A program made the translations under genes and the position numbers. The notes beneath the pieces were generated by a model. That model ran no database searches and was not told the DNA's origin. It saw nothing but the letters and a program-made list of their open reading frames with translations. This document shows, in pieces, positions 1 through 11,080 of a stretch of 55,369 nt of DNA. The stretch spans positions 1 through 55,369 of the forward strand of contig JAEZDN010000133.1 of NCBI GenBank assembly GCA_023433275.1, read 5' to 3'. The first letter of the stretch is position 1. Each line of letters starts with the position of its first letter. Source of the stretch: Verrucomicrobiota bacterium. GTDB taxonomy: Bacteria; Verrucomicrobiota; Verrucomicrobiia; Opitutales; Opitutaceae.

Positions 1-12
1 GGCGGGGCTCAA

Positions 13-37
13 GGGCGCAGCAAGTCTGCGCCCCTAC
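13..37 (-). repeat. REP-like hairpin, GTAG head
   Basis: Read on the minus strand this is a GTAG head followed by a palindrome with an 8 bp stem: GGGCGCAG at 13-20 and CTGCGCCC at 26-33 around a 5 nt loop. Near-identical copies lie at 14994-15018 and, inverted, at 48575-48598. It lies 52 bases beyond the stop of the isocitrate dehydrogenase gene and could also affect that transcript's 3' end. Confidence 0.7.
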
Positions 38-88
38 GGGTCACGGAAGTGACAGCACCTGCGCACCGGCATGCATGCGGGCCGCGAC

Positions 89-2317
<2,229 letters not shown>

Positions 2318-2452
2318 GGGGAAAAGGAATGCGGAGGCTTGAGCGCCGGGGCGGGCCGGTCAAAAGCAATTCCGGGCCGGCGCCGCAGCTTGCAGGCGGG
2401 CTAATCGGCGATTGAAGCCAGATCGTGATCTGGGACCCGGCCGCGGGAGAGC

Positions 2453-2632
2453 CGTTTGGAGCCTGTGAGCCGCCTCCCTATTGGAAACACCCAAAACCTC
2501 CCGCGCGTCATCTGAGCGCGGTGAAGGATCCACGGAGCCGGCGCACGCCGTCTTTTCCCTTGGATCCTTCGCTCCGCTCAGGATGACGGTGGTGGTCGTA
2601 TTTTCCATTCCGCAAAATTGATTTCCGCTCAC
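2453..2632. repeat. Dispersed palindromic repeat, copy A
   Basis: This is one of three long copies of a dispersed element. It has a lead-in with CCTATTGGAAACACCC, a left arm (GTCATCTGAGCG, 2507 on), a short spacer, and a right arm (GCTCAGGATGAC, ending at 2587) that is the inverse of the left, followed by GGTGGTGGTCGTATTTTCC. The core could fold as a large hairpin of about 80 nt. Copies B (2744-2969) and C (25906-26110) share both flanks and core. The 764-base gap between icd and the next gene holds this copy, copy B and no supportable gene. Confidence 0.8.
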
Positions 2633-2743
2633 GTCCGAAAAGCCAGGCGCCTCCTCGGCCTGGGGCGAGGCCGGATCCGAGCGGTGGTCGCACGTGCCTC
2701 CTTTCCCTCGGATCCCTCGCGCGGTCGCTGATGAAGTGAAAGC

Positions 2744-2969
2744 GTTTTGAGCCTGTGAGCCGCCTTCCTATTGGAAACACCCCAAACCTCGCCCAGCGTC
2801 ATCCTGAACGCAGTGAAGGAACCACGGAGCCGGTGCACGCCCGTCCTTTCCCTTGGATCCTTCGCTTCGCTCAGGATGACGGTGGTGGTCGTGTTTTCCG
2901 TTATCCGAAGTTTATTTTCGCTTACCATGCACCGCCCAGCGGTTGATCCCCGTCTGAGGATGACGGTGG
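2744..2969. repeat. Dispersed palindromic repeat, copy B
   Basis: Second copy, in the same orientation as copy A and about 290 bases downstream. The palindromic core runs from 2798 to 2880, with left arm GTCATCCTGAACGCAGTGAA and right arm ending TCGCTCAGGATGAC. The 3' extension contains ACCGCCCAGCGGTTGATCC and a partial repeat of the arm (TGAGGATGACGGTGG, near 2955). Copy C shares an equivalent extension (CTGCCCAGCGGTTGCCC). Confidence 0.8.
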
Positions 2970-3081
2970 CGGGGATTGGCGGCCCTGCGGAGATTGGAGC
3001 GCGACACTTCGATGCAGGATCGGGACCGGATGGGGTGATCAACCGGGTGGCGCGGGCGCAAAAAGTCGGCTAAGTTGACGC

Positions 3082-3588
3082 ATGAGCAAGGCGTTTACCC
3101 GCGAGGATGACTTGGGCGACGAGCCGTTGCGGCTGGCGCCGCGGGCGTTGTTGCCGGCAGGTGCGCGGAATTACATCACGCCGGAAGGCCATGAGCGGTT
3201 GCGGAATGAACTGGCGCGATTGCGCGATGAGGAGCGCCCGATGGTCGCCGAGGGCGCCCGCGGGGATCCGGAATTGCGGCGGGAGCTGGGGCAGCTGGAC
3301 CAGCGGATCCAATCACTCGAGCGGAGCCTGGCCGCCGCCGAGGTGTTGGCGGCGCCGAACCCGCCAGGCGAACGCGTGCGTTTCGGGCATACCGTGACGG
3401 TGCGCGACCAGGACGGGGAAACGATGCGTTACCGGATCGTCGGGGTGGACGAGGCGGATTATGCACGTGGCGAGGTGAGCTGGCAGTCCCCGATTGCCAA
3501 CGCGCTGTTGAACGCGCGACTGGGGGAACGCGTGCCGTTCAAGTTCCCGTCGGGAGCGGCGGAGTTGGAAGTGGTGAGGATTGAATAG
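3082..3588 (+). CDS. GreA/GreB-family transcription elongation factor-like protein
   Basis: The product has 168 residues. After an N-terminal extension of about 30 residues comes ITPEGHERLRNELARL, the typical start of the Gre coiled coil, followed by a heptad-rich helical hairpin (about residues 33-88) and a C-terminal FKBP-like half with VRFGHTVTVRDQDG and SWQSPIANALLNARLGE, both hallmarks of Gre factors. Such proteins bind the RNA polymerase secondary channel and stimulate cleavage of backtracked RNA, or act as Gre-fold regulators. A second Gre-like gene lies at 17174-17656. The ATG has no Shine-Dalgarno motif. Family is clear; whether it has cleavage activity is not. Confidence 0.85.
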   Translation: MSKAFTREDDLGDEPLRLAPRALLPAGARNYITPEGHERLRNELARLRDEERPMVAEGARGDPELRRELGQLDQRIQSLERSLAAAEVLAAPNPPGERVRFGHTVTVRDQDGETMRYRIVGVDEADYARGEVSWQSPIANALLNARLGERVPFKFPSGAAELEVVRIE

Positions 3589-3640
3589 GCGGATCGGTTT
3601 TTAGCCGTGCATTCATGGGGCGGGCGGGTAGCACGGGCGG

Positions 3641-4351
3641 GTGAAGCCAAACATTACCCTCGCCGAGACGAAGGCGCCGAATGGCGCGCGGATGACGCTG
3701 GTCGAGCATGACGGGAGCTATTGCATTCGGGTGAATGGGCAGCAGCTCATGCACTCGTCGGTGTCGGCCTCGGAGATCAAGCTGGGAGAACTGGGGTGCG
3801 CCCGGCACACGCGGTTGAACAACGGGACGCGGGTCCTGATTGGCGGGCTGGGACTCGGGTTCACGCTGAAGGCCGTGCTGGAAAACGTCGGCGGGAACGC
3901 CAGCGTGCAGGTGGCCGAGTTGTTTCCGGAAATCGTGGCCTGGAATCGCACGCACCTGGCGGGATTGAACGGAAAGTTGCTGGGCGACCGGCGGGTCAAG
4001 GTGCTCGAGGAGGATGTGCGCCGGATCCTGGCCCGAGCCGTGCGCCAGCCGTTCGATGTGATCGTGCTCGATATCGACAATGGCACGACCGCGATGGTGA
4101 AAACGGAAAACAACGAACTCTACAGCGAGCGCGGCATGCAGTTGATCTTTCAGGCGCTCAAGCCGGGCGGGCGAGCGGCGATCTGGTCGGCATGCCCGGA
4201 TGTGGCCATTGAGCGCCGATTGACCAAGGCTGGCTTCAAGGTCGAATCAGTCCCGGCGAAACTTTATGAAACGGCGAAGCGATTCGCGTACATGATCTAT
4301 GTGGCGGACAAGCCGGTGGAGGAGCCCAAGGCGAAAGCGAAGGGGAAGTGA
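3641..4351 (+). CDS. Spermidine synthase-like / class I methyltransferase-fold protein
   Basis: This is a 236-residue cytoplasmic protein with GTG as the likely start. It has a Rossmann nucleotide-binding motif (VLIGGLGLGFTLKAVL, about residues 65-80), an acidic residue at the end of strand 2 (VAELFPEIVAWNR) and a strand-4 motif VIVLDIDNG, as in spermidine synthase-like and SAM-dependent methyltransferase folds. The C-terminus is lysine-rich (EEPKAKAKGK). It follows the Gre-like gene by 52 bases in the same direction. No other polyamine genes are visible nearby, so the substrate is unknown. It faces the helicase gene; the gap between them has a short hairpin (4386-4399) without a T-tract. Confidence 0.7.
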   Translation: MKPNITLAETKAPNGARMTLVEHDGSYCIRVNGQQLMHSSVSASEIKLGELGCARHTRLNNGTRVLIGGLGLGFTLKAVLENVGGNASVQVAELFPEIVAWNRTHLAGLNGKLLGDRRVKVLEEDVRRILARAVRQPFDVIVLDIDNGTTAMVKTENNELYSERGMQLIFQALKPGGRAAIWSACPDVAIERRLTKAGFKVESVPAKLYETAKRFAYMIYVADKPVEEPKAKAKGK

Positions 4352-4421
4352 GGGGATGAGGAGTGAAGGGAAAGCGGGGAAAGGACCGAGCCAGCTCGGC
4401 CCTTACCGTGAGAGGTCGGTT

Positions 4422-7025
4422 CTATTCCGCGCCGACGGGTCGGACGGACTCGAATTGCAGGACGGGGCGATTTTCTGCGCGCGAGTTGTCCAGCAGGACG
4501 GTGAAGCGCGCCTCCCAGTCATTCTGTTCGTCGGGGTCGACGAGCATTTGCGCGATGGACCAGGTCTTCCCGCTGCCGGCGGCGGCGGGGTTGTCATCGC
4601 CACTGATGTGGGTGTGCCGGGCGTTGCGCCCCTCGGGATCGAGGCGGAACCGGCCGCGCGCCTCGAAATACGCGGTGAACTCCCGCTCGATCCGGCGCGA
4701 CTCGGCGAGTTGGAGTGACTCGGCGGCGGGATCGGCCTCGGACGCGAAGCGCAGTCGCGCAGCATCCCAGTCGCGGGCGGCGACGTCCTGCAGGAATCCG
4801 AGGATGGCGGTGCGGACGAGTCGTTGGAAGGCCGCACGGTCGCGGGTGATGTCGAAGGTGGCGGGTCGGGTGGGCTTGGTCTCGCTGTCAGCGGCGACGA
4901 ATTCCGGATTCCGCAACCGTTCCCATTCGTCGAGCAGGCTCGAGTCGATGCCGCGGATCAGCTCGCGGAAGTAGTCCTCCATTTCCACAACCTCGGGAGT
5001 TTTCGCGGCGTCGGGGACGGTCTGAGCGAGGACTTTCCAGGCCTGCATGAGATGGCGGAGCAGGAGGCCCTCGCTCCGCTCAAGGCCGTATTCGCGGACG
5101 TAGTCGGCAAAGGACAGGTAGCGCTCGAACATTTCCCGGGCGATGGACTTGGGGCGCACGTTCTCCTGCTCGACCCAGGGATGCGCGGCGGCGAAGGCAT
5201 TGAACGTCTCGTACAGGAAGTCGCGCAGGGGTTTCGGGTGCTCAACCTCCTCAAGTTTGGCCATGCGCTCCTCATAGGGAATGCCCGCGGCCTTCCATTC
5301 CTCGATCTTGAGCCCCTTCTGTTTGTCGACCTGGCGCCGCAAAATCTGGTCGGGGTCCTCCACGATCGCCTCGCAAAGCGTCAGCACGTCGAAGGGATAA
5401 TCGGGCGATTCACGGTTCAGCAGCGGCAGGGTGTCGATCAGGTAGAGTGAGAGCGCTTGATGAAGGGAAAAGTCATCCTGGAGTTCGACGTTCACGCGGA
5501 GTTTGCGCGAGGACGGACCAAGGTCCGCGCCTCCGGCAGGCTTCGGCAGGATTTCCACGATCTTGCGGTCGACCAGGGCGCGGAAGAGCTGCCAGGCGCG
5601 CTTGCGAAGGGCGCGCTTTTTGGCCGGCGTCTCGTGGCAATCGCTGATCAGTTGCCGCATGGCGCGACAACCGTCGGTGTCGCGGCCCAGGACGAGCAGC
5701 AGCATGCCGTGGGACACATCAAAGCGGGAGGACAGTTCCTCGGGCGGCGCGGTTTTGAGGCGTTCGAAGGTCTTGGCGTCCCAGCCGACGGCGCCCTCGG
5801 GCGCGCGGGCCTTCACGAGTTTCTTCCGGCGCGAGGGATCGGCGGCCGCCTTTTCCTCGGCGCGCTTGTTCTCGATGACGTGCTCTGGCGCCTGGACGAT
5901 GACAAAGCCCTGGGAGTCGTAGCCGGCGCGGCCGGCGCGGCCGGCGACCTGGCGAAAATCGCGGACGCTGAGAATGGCGGCCTTGGCACCATCGTATTTC
6001 CAGAGCTGGGTGAACAGCACGGTGCGAATTGGAACGTTGATGCCCACGCCTAGGGTGTCGGTGCCGCAAATGAGCTTGAGCAATCCCTGCTGCGCGAGCT
6101 GCTCGACGAGGATGCGGTACTTGGGCAACAGGCCCGCATGGTGCACGCCGATGCCGTGTCGCAGCCAGCGCTTCATGTCCTTGCCGTAGGGACTGTTGAA
6201 TTTCACGCGCTCGAGCGCGACGGCGAGCGCGGCCTTTTCCTCCTTCGTGCAGACGGCGAGGGACATGAGGTTTTGGGCCGCCTCGGCGGCGGCGCGTTGG
6301 GTGAAGTGCACGAGGTACACCGGGGCGCGTTGGTCGGCGAGAAGTTGCGCGATCCGCTCGGCGAGCGGCGTTTCGGAATATTCGAAGGCGAGCGGCACGG
6401 GCCGGCGGTCGCTGCGCACGGTGACGCTGGGCGCGCCGGTCAGGCGCGTGAGTTCGCGCTCGAAAAACCCGGTGGACCCCAGCGTCGCCGACATGAGGAG
6501 AAAGCGGGCTTGTGGCAGCGTGAGCAACGGGACCTGCCACGCATGACCGCGCTCGGCATCGGAGTAGTAGTGAAACTCGTCCATGATCACCGCGCTGACG
6601 GCGGCCTGGTCGCCGCGGGTGAGCGCGATGTTGGCGAGGATCTCGGCGGTGCAGCAGAGAACGGGCGCCTGCGGGTTGACGGAGGCGTCCCCGGTCATCA
6701 TGCCCACGTTGGCCGGCCCGAAATCGCGGCAGAGGCTGAGAAATTTCTCATTCACCAGGGCCTTGATCGGGCAGGTATAGATCGAGCGCTGGCCGGCGCA
6801 GAGCGCCTTGAAGTGGAGGGCAGCGGCGACGAGTGATTTGCCCGAGCCGGTGGGGGTGTTGAGGATGACATTGCGGCCCGCGAACAACTCCAGGATGGCC
6901 TCCTCCTGCTCCGGATAGAGCGCGATCCCGCGGGCCGCCATGGCGGCAAGGAAGGCATCGAGCACGGTGTCGGGATCGGGAAATCCCGTCAGGGGCGCGA
7001 GCGGGGCGGGCGAGGGCAGGGACAC
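4422..7025 (-). CDS. DEAD/DEAH-box helicase with DUF3516-type C-terminus
   Basis: A Ski2-like superfamily 2 helicase of about 867 residues. It shows motif I (TPTGSGKS), motif Ia (CPIKALVNEK), motif II as DEFHYY, motif III (MSATLG), a motif IV/V region (GVHHAGLLPKYR, GTDTLGVGINVP) and motif VI (RQVAGRAGRAGYDS). The remaining C-terminal part is the long helical region found in DUF3516 helicases, probably acting on RNA. The start is uncertain: I chose the GTG at 7025, where family-like sequence begins (VSLPSPAPLAPLTGF). The frame stays open upstream to 7250, but that stretch looks non-coding. No Shine-Dalgarno motif supports either choice. Confidence 0.88.
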   Translation of the reverse strand: MSLPSPAPLAPLTGFPDPDTVLDAFLAAMAARGIALYPEQEEAILELFAGRNVILNTPTGSGKSLVAAALHFKALCAGQRSIYTCPIKALVNEKFLSLCRDFGPANVGMMTGDASVNPQAPVLCCTAEILANIALTRGDQAAVSAVIMDEFHYYSDAERGHAWQVPLLTLPQARFLLMSATLGSTGFFERELTRLTGAPSVTVRSDRRPVPLAFEYSETPLAERIAQLLADQRAPVYLVHFTQRAAAEAAQNLMSLAVCTKEEKAALAVALERVKFNSPYGKDMKRWLRHGIGVHHAGLLPKYRILVEQLAQQGLLKLICGTDTLGVGINVPIRTVLFTQLWKYDGAKAAILSVRDFRQVAGRAGRAGYDSQGFVIVQAPEHVIENKRAEEKAAADPSRRKKLVKARAPEGAVGWDAKTFERLKTAPPEELSSRFDVSHGMLLLVLGRDTDGCRAMRQLISDCHETPAKKRALRKRAWQLFRALVDRKIVEILPKPAGGADLGPSSRKLRVNVELQDDFSLHQALSLYLIDTLPLLNRESPDYPFDVLTLCEAIVEDPDQILRRQVDKQKGLKIEEWKAAGIPYEERMAKLEEVEHPKPLRDFLYETFNAFAAAHPWVEQENVRPKSIAREMFERYLSFADYVREYGLERSEGLLLRHLMQAWKVLAQTVPDAAKTPEVVEMEDYFRELIRGIDSSLLDEWERLRNPEFVAADSETKPTRPATFDITRDRAAFQRLVRTAILGFLQDVAARDWDAARLRFASEADPAAESLQLAESRRIEREFTAYFEARGRFRLDPEGRNARHTHISGDDNPAAAGSGKTWSIAQMLVDPDEQNDWEARFTVLLDNSRAENRPVLQFESVRPVGAE

Positions 7026-7899
7026 GCGGTCACAACGACCGCTTGGCGAGAATGAGACAAGCCAGATGACGGCGTGAGGCTCGAGAACGACTGCGGAGCA
7101 GCCGCGGAGTGGTGACCGAAACGGACCGTGCGCTCCAATCGTGAACATCGCTCCCTCAACGCAGGATGACGGTCTTATCCTGCACGTCGCCGAAGATCCA
7201 TGTGGTCCCCATGGCCGGCTATCCCTCGCGCGACCGATCGACCAAGTCATTTAACAGACTACTTTGGGTTGGGGAGGCCGCTCAAAATGCGCGGCGGACG
7301 GGAGTGATCGGGCGTGAGTTTACGTTGGCGCCACACGGGGAACGGCGGCTACCGAAATCTGGAATCCAGAATCGGGGATTTGGAATTTTGAATTTCGAAC
7401 CAATCAGTTGGCCGCAAAGAGGCGCGAGAGGCTCAAGAGCCAAGTCGGAGGAGATTTAGCCGCGGTTGCCGCGGATGTCGCGGACGACGCTGATGGGCGC
7501 GGATGGATGTAGGTCACCACAGAATATGCGGAAGACACAGAGGCACGAATTGGACGAATCGACGCTGAGGTGCATTGGTCCTTTCGGGTGTTTGGTGTGG
7601 TCCTGAGTTCATCTAGATCCGAATCCACGCACCCTGTCGCTTCGCGCCACCCCTTCTTGATAGAGGGGAATGGCAACAGTCGGGTTAGTGCGGGGGAATC
7701 GGAGTCCTGACCTTTTGCGCCTTTTTCGCTTTTTTCGGCCAATGACGAATTGGTTTTCTTGCGCCCTTTGCGGACTTTGCGCGAGGCCCTGCCGTGAAGT
7801 TCGAAAGGCTGTGCGGTATCGAGAGGTGTGTATCGGCCTGTTGCCTCGTGCAGAGGGCGCGGAGGACGGTGCGTGCTGCCGGGGTTCGACCCGGGCGAT
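7026..7899. other. Gene-free intergenic region
   Basis: About 870 bases without a supportable gene. Open frames here are short or extend antisense from the phosphatase gene and lack family-like sequence. It contains low-complexity Verrucomicrobia-type filler such as TTGCGCCCTTTGCGG near 7760 and GCCGCAAAGAGGCGCGAG near 7410, and a small hairpin with arms CCCCT (7650-7654) and AGGGG (7664-7668). The base composition is less GC-rich around 7370-7400. The segment 7026-7250 would be coding only if the helicase started further upstream. Confidence 0.6.
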
Positions 7900-8490
7900 T
7901 CAAGGGGCCAGGACGCGCTGGCGGAGGCACTCGGGGTCGATGGTTTCGAAAAGTGTGATGATGTTCGGAAACCAGCGTTCATGATAGCCGAAACCGCCAT
8001 GGCGGAGCTCGTCGAGGGCGGCGGCGGGCGTCCAGTTTTGAAAGACAATGCGGTAGGCTGCGACGACGGAGCCCGTGCGATCGCTGCCGTGCCAACAGTG
8101 GATGAGCACGGGCTTGGGCGCATCGCGAATGAGGCGCAAGGCGGCCACGAGATCATCCTCGGAAAGTTTTCCCGCGCGCATGCGCTGGGCGACGAGGACG
8201 ATGCCGGCCTTTTCGAAATCCTTCGAGTCGGAATTCCAGTGGCGCAGGTTCAGGATCGTGCCGATGCCGAGCGCCTTGAGGTCGGGGATGTCGCGCAGCC
8301 GCGGCTGCTCGCAACGGTAGAGCTCGTCACTCACGCGGTAACAGTTCTCGAGGCTCGTGCTGATGACCGGCGCCGCCCATTCCGCGGGGCGTTCGCGCGG
8401 CGCGGCCTGGACACTGGCGAGCGCGGTCAGGCCGACCGCGAGGGCGAGCAGAAGGGATTTCGGTCGCGAAAAACGACGTGAGCGGGACAT
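7900..8490 (-). CDS. Exported dual-specificity-type protein phosphatase
   Basis: This gene encodes a 196-residue protein with an N-terminal signal peptide (basic MSRSRRFSRPK, then LLLALAVGLTALASVQA). It carries the cysteine-phosphatase signature HCWHGSDRTG, with catalytic Cys132 and Arg138, and an upstream DIPDLKALGIGTILNLR stretch typical of dual-specificity or tyrosine phosphatases. The signal peptide places it outside the cytoplasm, so a phosphorylated sugar, inositol phosphate or lipid is as plausible a substrate as a protein. It is divergent from the Tat-exported oxidoreductase gene that starts 153 bases away. The fold is clear from the motif; the substrate is not. Confidence 0.85.
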   Translation of the reverse strand: MSRSRRFSRPKSLLLALAVGLTALASVQAAPRERPAEWAAPVISTSLENCYRVSDELYRCEQPRLRDIPDLKALGIGTILNLRHWNSDSKDFEKAGIVLVAQRMRAGKLSEDDLVAALRLIRDAPKPVLIHCWHGSDRTGSVVAAYRIVFQNWTPAAALDELRHGGFGYHERWFPNIITLFETIDPECLRQRVLAP

Positions 8491-8643
8491 GCGGGGAGCA
8501 TACGGCGCCGACGCGGTGAGGCAAGGAGGCGAAACCCGCGTTGAACGTGACGGTACACCGGATGGAGCGGATGGAGCCTGCCTTCGGCCTTGCGCCAGGT
8601 TTCGTGTCGGTGGAAGGTGGATTGGTCCTCACCCCAATACCTC

Positions 8644-10041
8644 ATGAAATCCCCCGCTTCCAAGTCGTCCCCGGCGTCCCCTGCCATTCCCCTGTTCAAC
8701 GTTTCGCGGCGCGCGTTCCTGCAGCGCTGTGGACTGATCGCCGCGGCGACGGGGTTGCCCGCGTGGTTTGTCGAGCGACAGCAGTTGCATGCCGCCGAGA
8801 CCGACGCGGCGGTCGCCGCCAGGAAATCGGCGAATGACAAGCCGGGCATCGCGCTGGTGGGTTGCGGCGGGATGGGGACGTGGGACGGACAGAATGCCGG
8901 CACCCATGGTAATCTCATCGCGGTATGCGATGTGGACACGTCGCGGAGCGCCGCGGCGGTGGCGAAGTATCGGGAACTCGGGCACAATCCCGAGGTGTTC
9001 TCCGACTTCCGCCGTTTGCTCGAGCGCGATGACATCGATGTGATCGTGAATGCGACGCCCGACCATTGGCACACGCTGATCAACATCGCGGCGGCCAAGG
9101 CGAAGAAGGACATCTATTCGGAAAAACCCCTGACCCTGACGGTCGACGAGGGCCGGCACGTGATCCAGGCGGTGCGCGAGAACAAAGTCGTCCTGCAAAC
9201 CGGCACGCAGCAGCGGAGCATGCAGCGTTTCCGCCTCGCGTGCGAACTGGTGCGCAACGGCCGGCTCGGAAAACTCAAGCAGGCAAAGGTCTGGCTGCCG
9301 GCCGGTCTCGTGGGTGGGCCGTTCGAGGCGTCGCCGGCGCCGGAGGGTTTGAACTGGGATTACTGGCAGGGCCAGACCCCGGCGGTGAGCTACGTGAAGG
9401 AGCGCTGTCATGGCACGTTCCGCTTTTGGTATGAGTACTCGGGTGGCACGATGACCGACTGGGGTGCACACCATAACGACATTGCTTATTGGGCGATCGG
9501 CCAGATCGCACCGGAGCGGGTCGAGTCGCGGAGGTTTTCCGAGCCGGTCGCGGGTGGGTACAATGCGATCGCCGACTACGAGGTGAAGTACACCTACGCC
9601 GACGGCACCGGGCTGATCATCAACACCACGAAGGACGATAGCATTTACGGCGAGCATGTGAACCCGCAGGGACAGCCGAACGGCATCCGCTTCGAGGGGA
9701 GCAACGGTTGGATCTGGGTCAATCGCGACGAGATCAAGGCGAGCGACCCGGAGCTGCTACGCGCGCCGCTGCCCGCGGACGCCGTCCGGCTCTATGCGAG
9801 CAAGGACCACATGTTGAATTTCTTCGAGTGCGTGAAGTCGCGCGAGCTGCCGATTTGCGACGTGGAGACGGGGCATCGTTCGGCCAACATGTGCCACCTG
9901 GGAGCCATCTCGCTGCGCACTGGCCGAAAACTGAAGTGGGATTTCGAGCGCGAGGTCTTCACCGGCAGCGGGGCGAAGGAGGCGAACGCGCATCTCAAGC
10001 GCGAGATGCGCAAGCCGTACGATTACTCGTTCTGCGGTTGA
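8644..10041 (+). CDS. Gfo/Idh/MocA-family oxidoreductase, Tat-exported
   Basis: The product has about 465 residues from the chosen ATG. That start was preferred over an upstream frame opening because it places a twin-arginine signal (SRRAFLQRCGLIAAATG) near the N-terminus. A Rossmann motif follows (IALVGCGGMGTWDG), then CDVDTS, TPDHWHTLINIAAAKAKKD and the conserved EKPLTLT, where the lysine is catalytic in the family. The C-terminal domain includes GTQQRS, WGAHHNDIAYWAIGQ and an IRFEGSNGWIWV stretch. Such exported enzymes oxidise or reduce sugars and glycosides with a tightly bound NAD(P). A second family member and a DUF1080 protein lie within 4 kb, suggesting keto-sugar metabolism. Confidence 0.9.
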   Translation: MKSPASKSSPASPAIPLFNVSRRAFLQRCGLIAAATGLPAWFVERQQLHAAETDAAVAARKSANDKPGIALVGCGGMGTWDGQNAGTHGNLIAVCDVDTSRSAAAVAKYRELGHNPEVFSDFRRLLERDDIDVIVNATPDHWHTLINIAAAKAKKDIYSEKPLTLTVDEGRHVIQAVRENKVVLQTGTQQRSMQRFRLACELVRNGRLGKLKQAKVWLPAGLVGGPFEASPAPEGLNWDYWQGQTPAVSYVKERCHGTFRFWYEYSGGTMTDWGAHHNDIAYWAIGQIAPERVESRRFSEPVAGGYNAIADYEVKYTYADGTGLIINTTKDDSIYGEHVNPQGQPNGIRFEGSNGWIWVNRDEIKASDPELLRAPLPADAVRLYASKDHMLNFFECVKSRELPICDVETGHRSANMCHLGAISLRTGRKLKWDFEREVFTGSGAKEANAHLKREMRKPYDYSFCG

Positions 10042-10096
10042 GGAAGGGTGCAGCCGGCGCTCGATTGGGCGCCGGCTCGGTTGCGATGACGCGCGT

Positions 10097-10345
10097 CGCG
10101 GGGTGGGGGCACCCCGCCCACAGGATGAACGGGTGGGGGAGCTGATGGGGGTGGCGTGGGCGTTATTCTGCCGGGGCGGGGGCGCCCCGGCTCCAGGGGA
10201 TCCTCGCGACTCTGGGTTGGGACGCCGCGGGGTGGGGGCACCCCGCCCACAGGACGAACGGGTGGGGGAGCTGATGGGGTGGCGTGGGTATTGTCCCACC
10301 GGGGCGGGGGCGCCCCGGCTCCAAGGGGACGCTTGCGAGTCGTTC
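10097..10345. repeat. Tandem 129-base repeat built from paired REP-like hairpins
   Basis: Two imperfect tandem copies start at 10097 and 10226. Each contains a first hairpin (GGGGTGGGGGCACCCC, with GTGG on the other strand after CCCGCCCAC) and a second hairpin, CCGGGGCGGGGGCGCCCCGG, at 10171-10190 and 10299-10318, each followed by CTCC (GGAG on the minus strand). Between them lies a shared GAACGGGTGGGGGAGCTGATG. The array fills the 311-base gap between two convergent genes and may also act as a transcript end. No gene is present. Confidence 0.85.
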
Positions 10346-10352
10346 GGGCGGC

Positions 10353-10925
10353 TTACTTGTGGCCGATGAGCTGGACGAGCAGCACCTCGACGTTGGGGTC
10401 GGTGTAATCGCCGCGCACCTGCCAGGTCGCGAGACGTTTCAAGTCCATACCCGGGGTCGTGCCGGGCTTCTGTTCGCTGGAGGGCTTGGTGAGATCGAGG
10501 CGAATGCGCTGGTCGGTGCCCTTGGGCAGGTTGGCGATGGGCACCTGCCAGGTTTGCTCGGTGCCGTCCTTGTCGGTCAGGCCAAAGCTGATGGCGCTCG
10601 CGCGATTGGCGTTGCCGATCACCACGCGGAGATCGACCTGCGGGGTCTTGTCGAGGCGGAGAAGCGTCTTGTTTTCGCCCAGGCCCCCTTTGCCCGACGG
10701 CGCCTGCACGAGCGCCCCGCGGCCCTTGAGGTCGATGACCTTCTTGTCGCCCCAGTCACCGAAGCTGTATTGGTAGCATTTCCAAATCTTGCCGTCAGGA
10801 TCGCGGTTGATGTCGCTGAAATCGAGGAGGACCTCCTCCTTCGCGGAGGCGGTGGTGATCAGGGCGAGGCAAATGGCAGCGAACGTCGCGCAGCGACGGA
10901 ACGGAATGAAACGGGGTAGGTTCAT
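10353..10925 (-). CDS. Exported hypothetical protein
   Basis: This gene encodes 190 residues from an ATG that gives a good signal peptide (MNLPRFIPFRRCATFAAICL, then an ALITTASA cleavage region). The mature part begins KEEVLLDFSDINRDPDGK and is rich in beta-strand-like stretches, including DLKGRGALVQAPSGKGGLG and a C-terminal NVEVLLVQLIGHK. It resembles small carbohydrate-binding-like domains of PVC bacteria, but I cannot assign a family. It lies convergent to the Tat-exported oxidoreductase and divergent from the next Gfo/Idh/MocA gene. It is a real gene by signal peptide and codon use; its function is unknown. Confidence 0.7.
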   Translation of the reverse strand: MNLPRFIPFRRCATFAAICLALITTASAKEEVLLDFSDINRDPDGKIWKCYQYSFGDWGDKKVIDLKGRGALVQAPSGKGGLGENKTLLRLDKTPQVDLRVVIGNANRASAISFGLTDKDGTEQTWQVPIANLPKGTDQRIRLDLTKPSSEQKPGTTPGMDLKRLATWQVRGDYTDPNVEVLLVQLIGHK

Positions 10926-11080
10926 GGCCGGGGAGGGTGCGGGGGTGAGGGGTGACCAGTGCATTGTGACGGAACGCCCGGCGCTTTGAAGAAGAAATTG
11001 GCGGAGATCGCGGCGAAGCATCGAGGCCGGTGACGCTGTCCGGGTTTGCGGTCCGGGTGTTCGGAGTATTTCGTTCCCGG

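Noticed and set aside
2771..3073. Short open frames inside the palindromic repeats between icd and the Gre-like gene
   Set aside because: They consist of repeat sequence, appear on both strands and share no protein similarity I can see.
7166..7459. A 97-codon rightward frame in the gap after the helicase
   Set aside because: No motif, no plausible start signal, and composition like the surrounding non-coding DNA.
10097..10345. The tandem repeat as a CRISPR array
   Set aside because: Only two units of about 129 bases, internally palindromic, with no short spacers and no cas genes.
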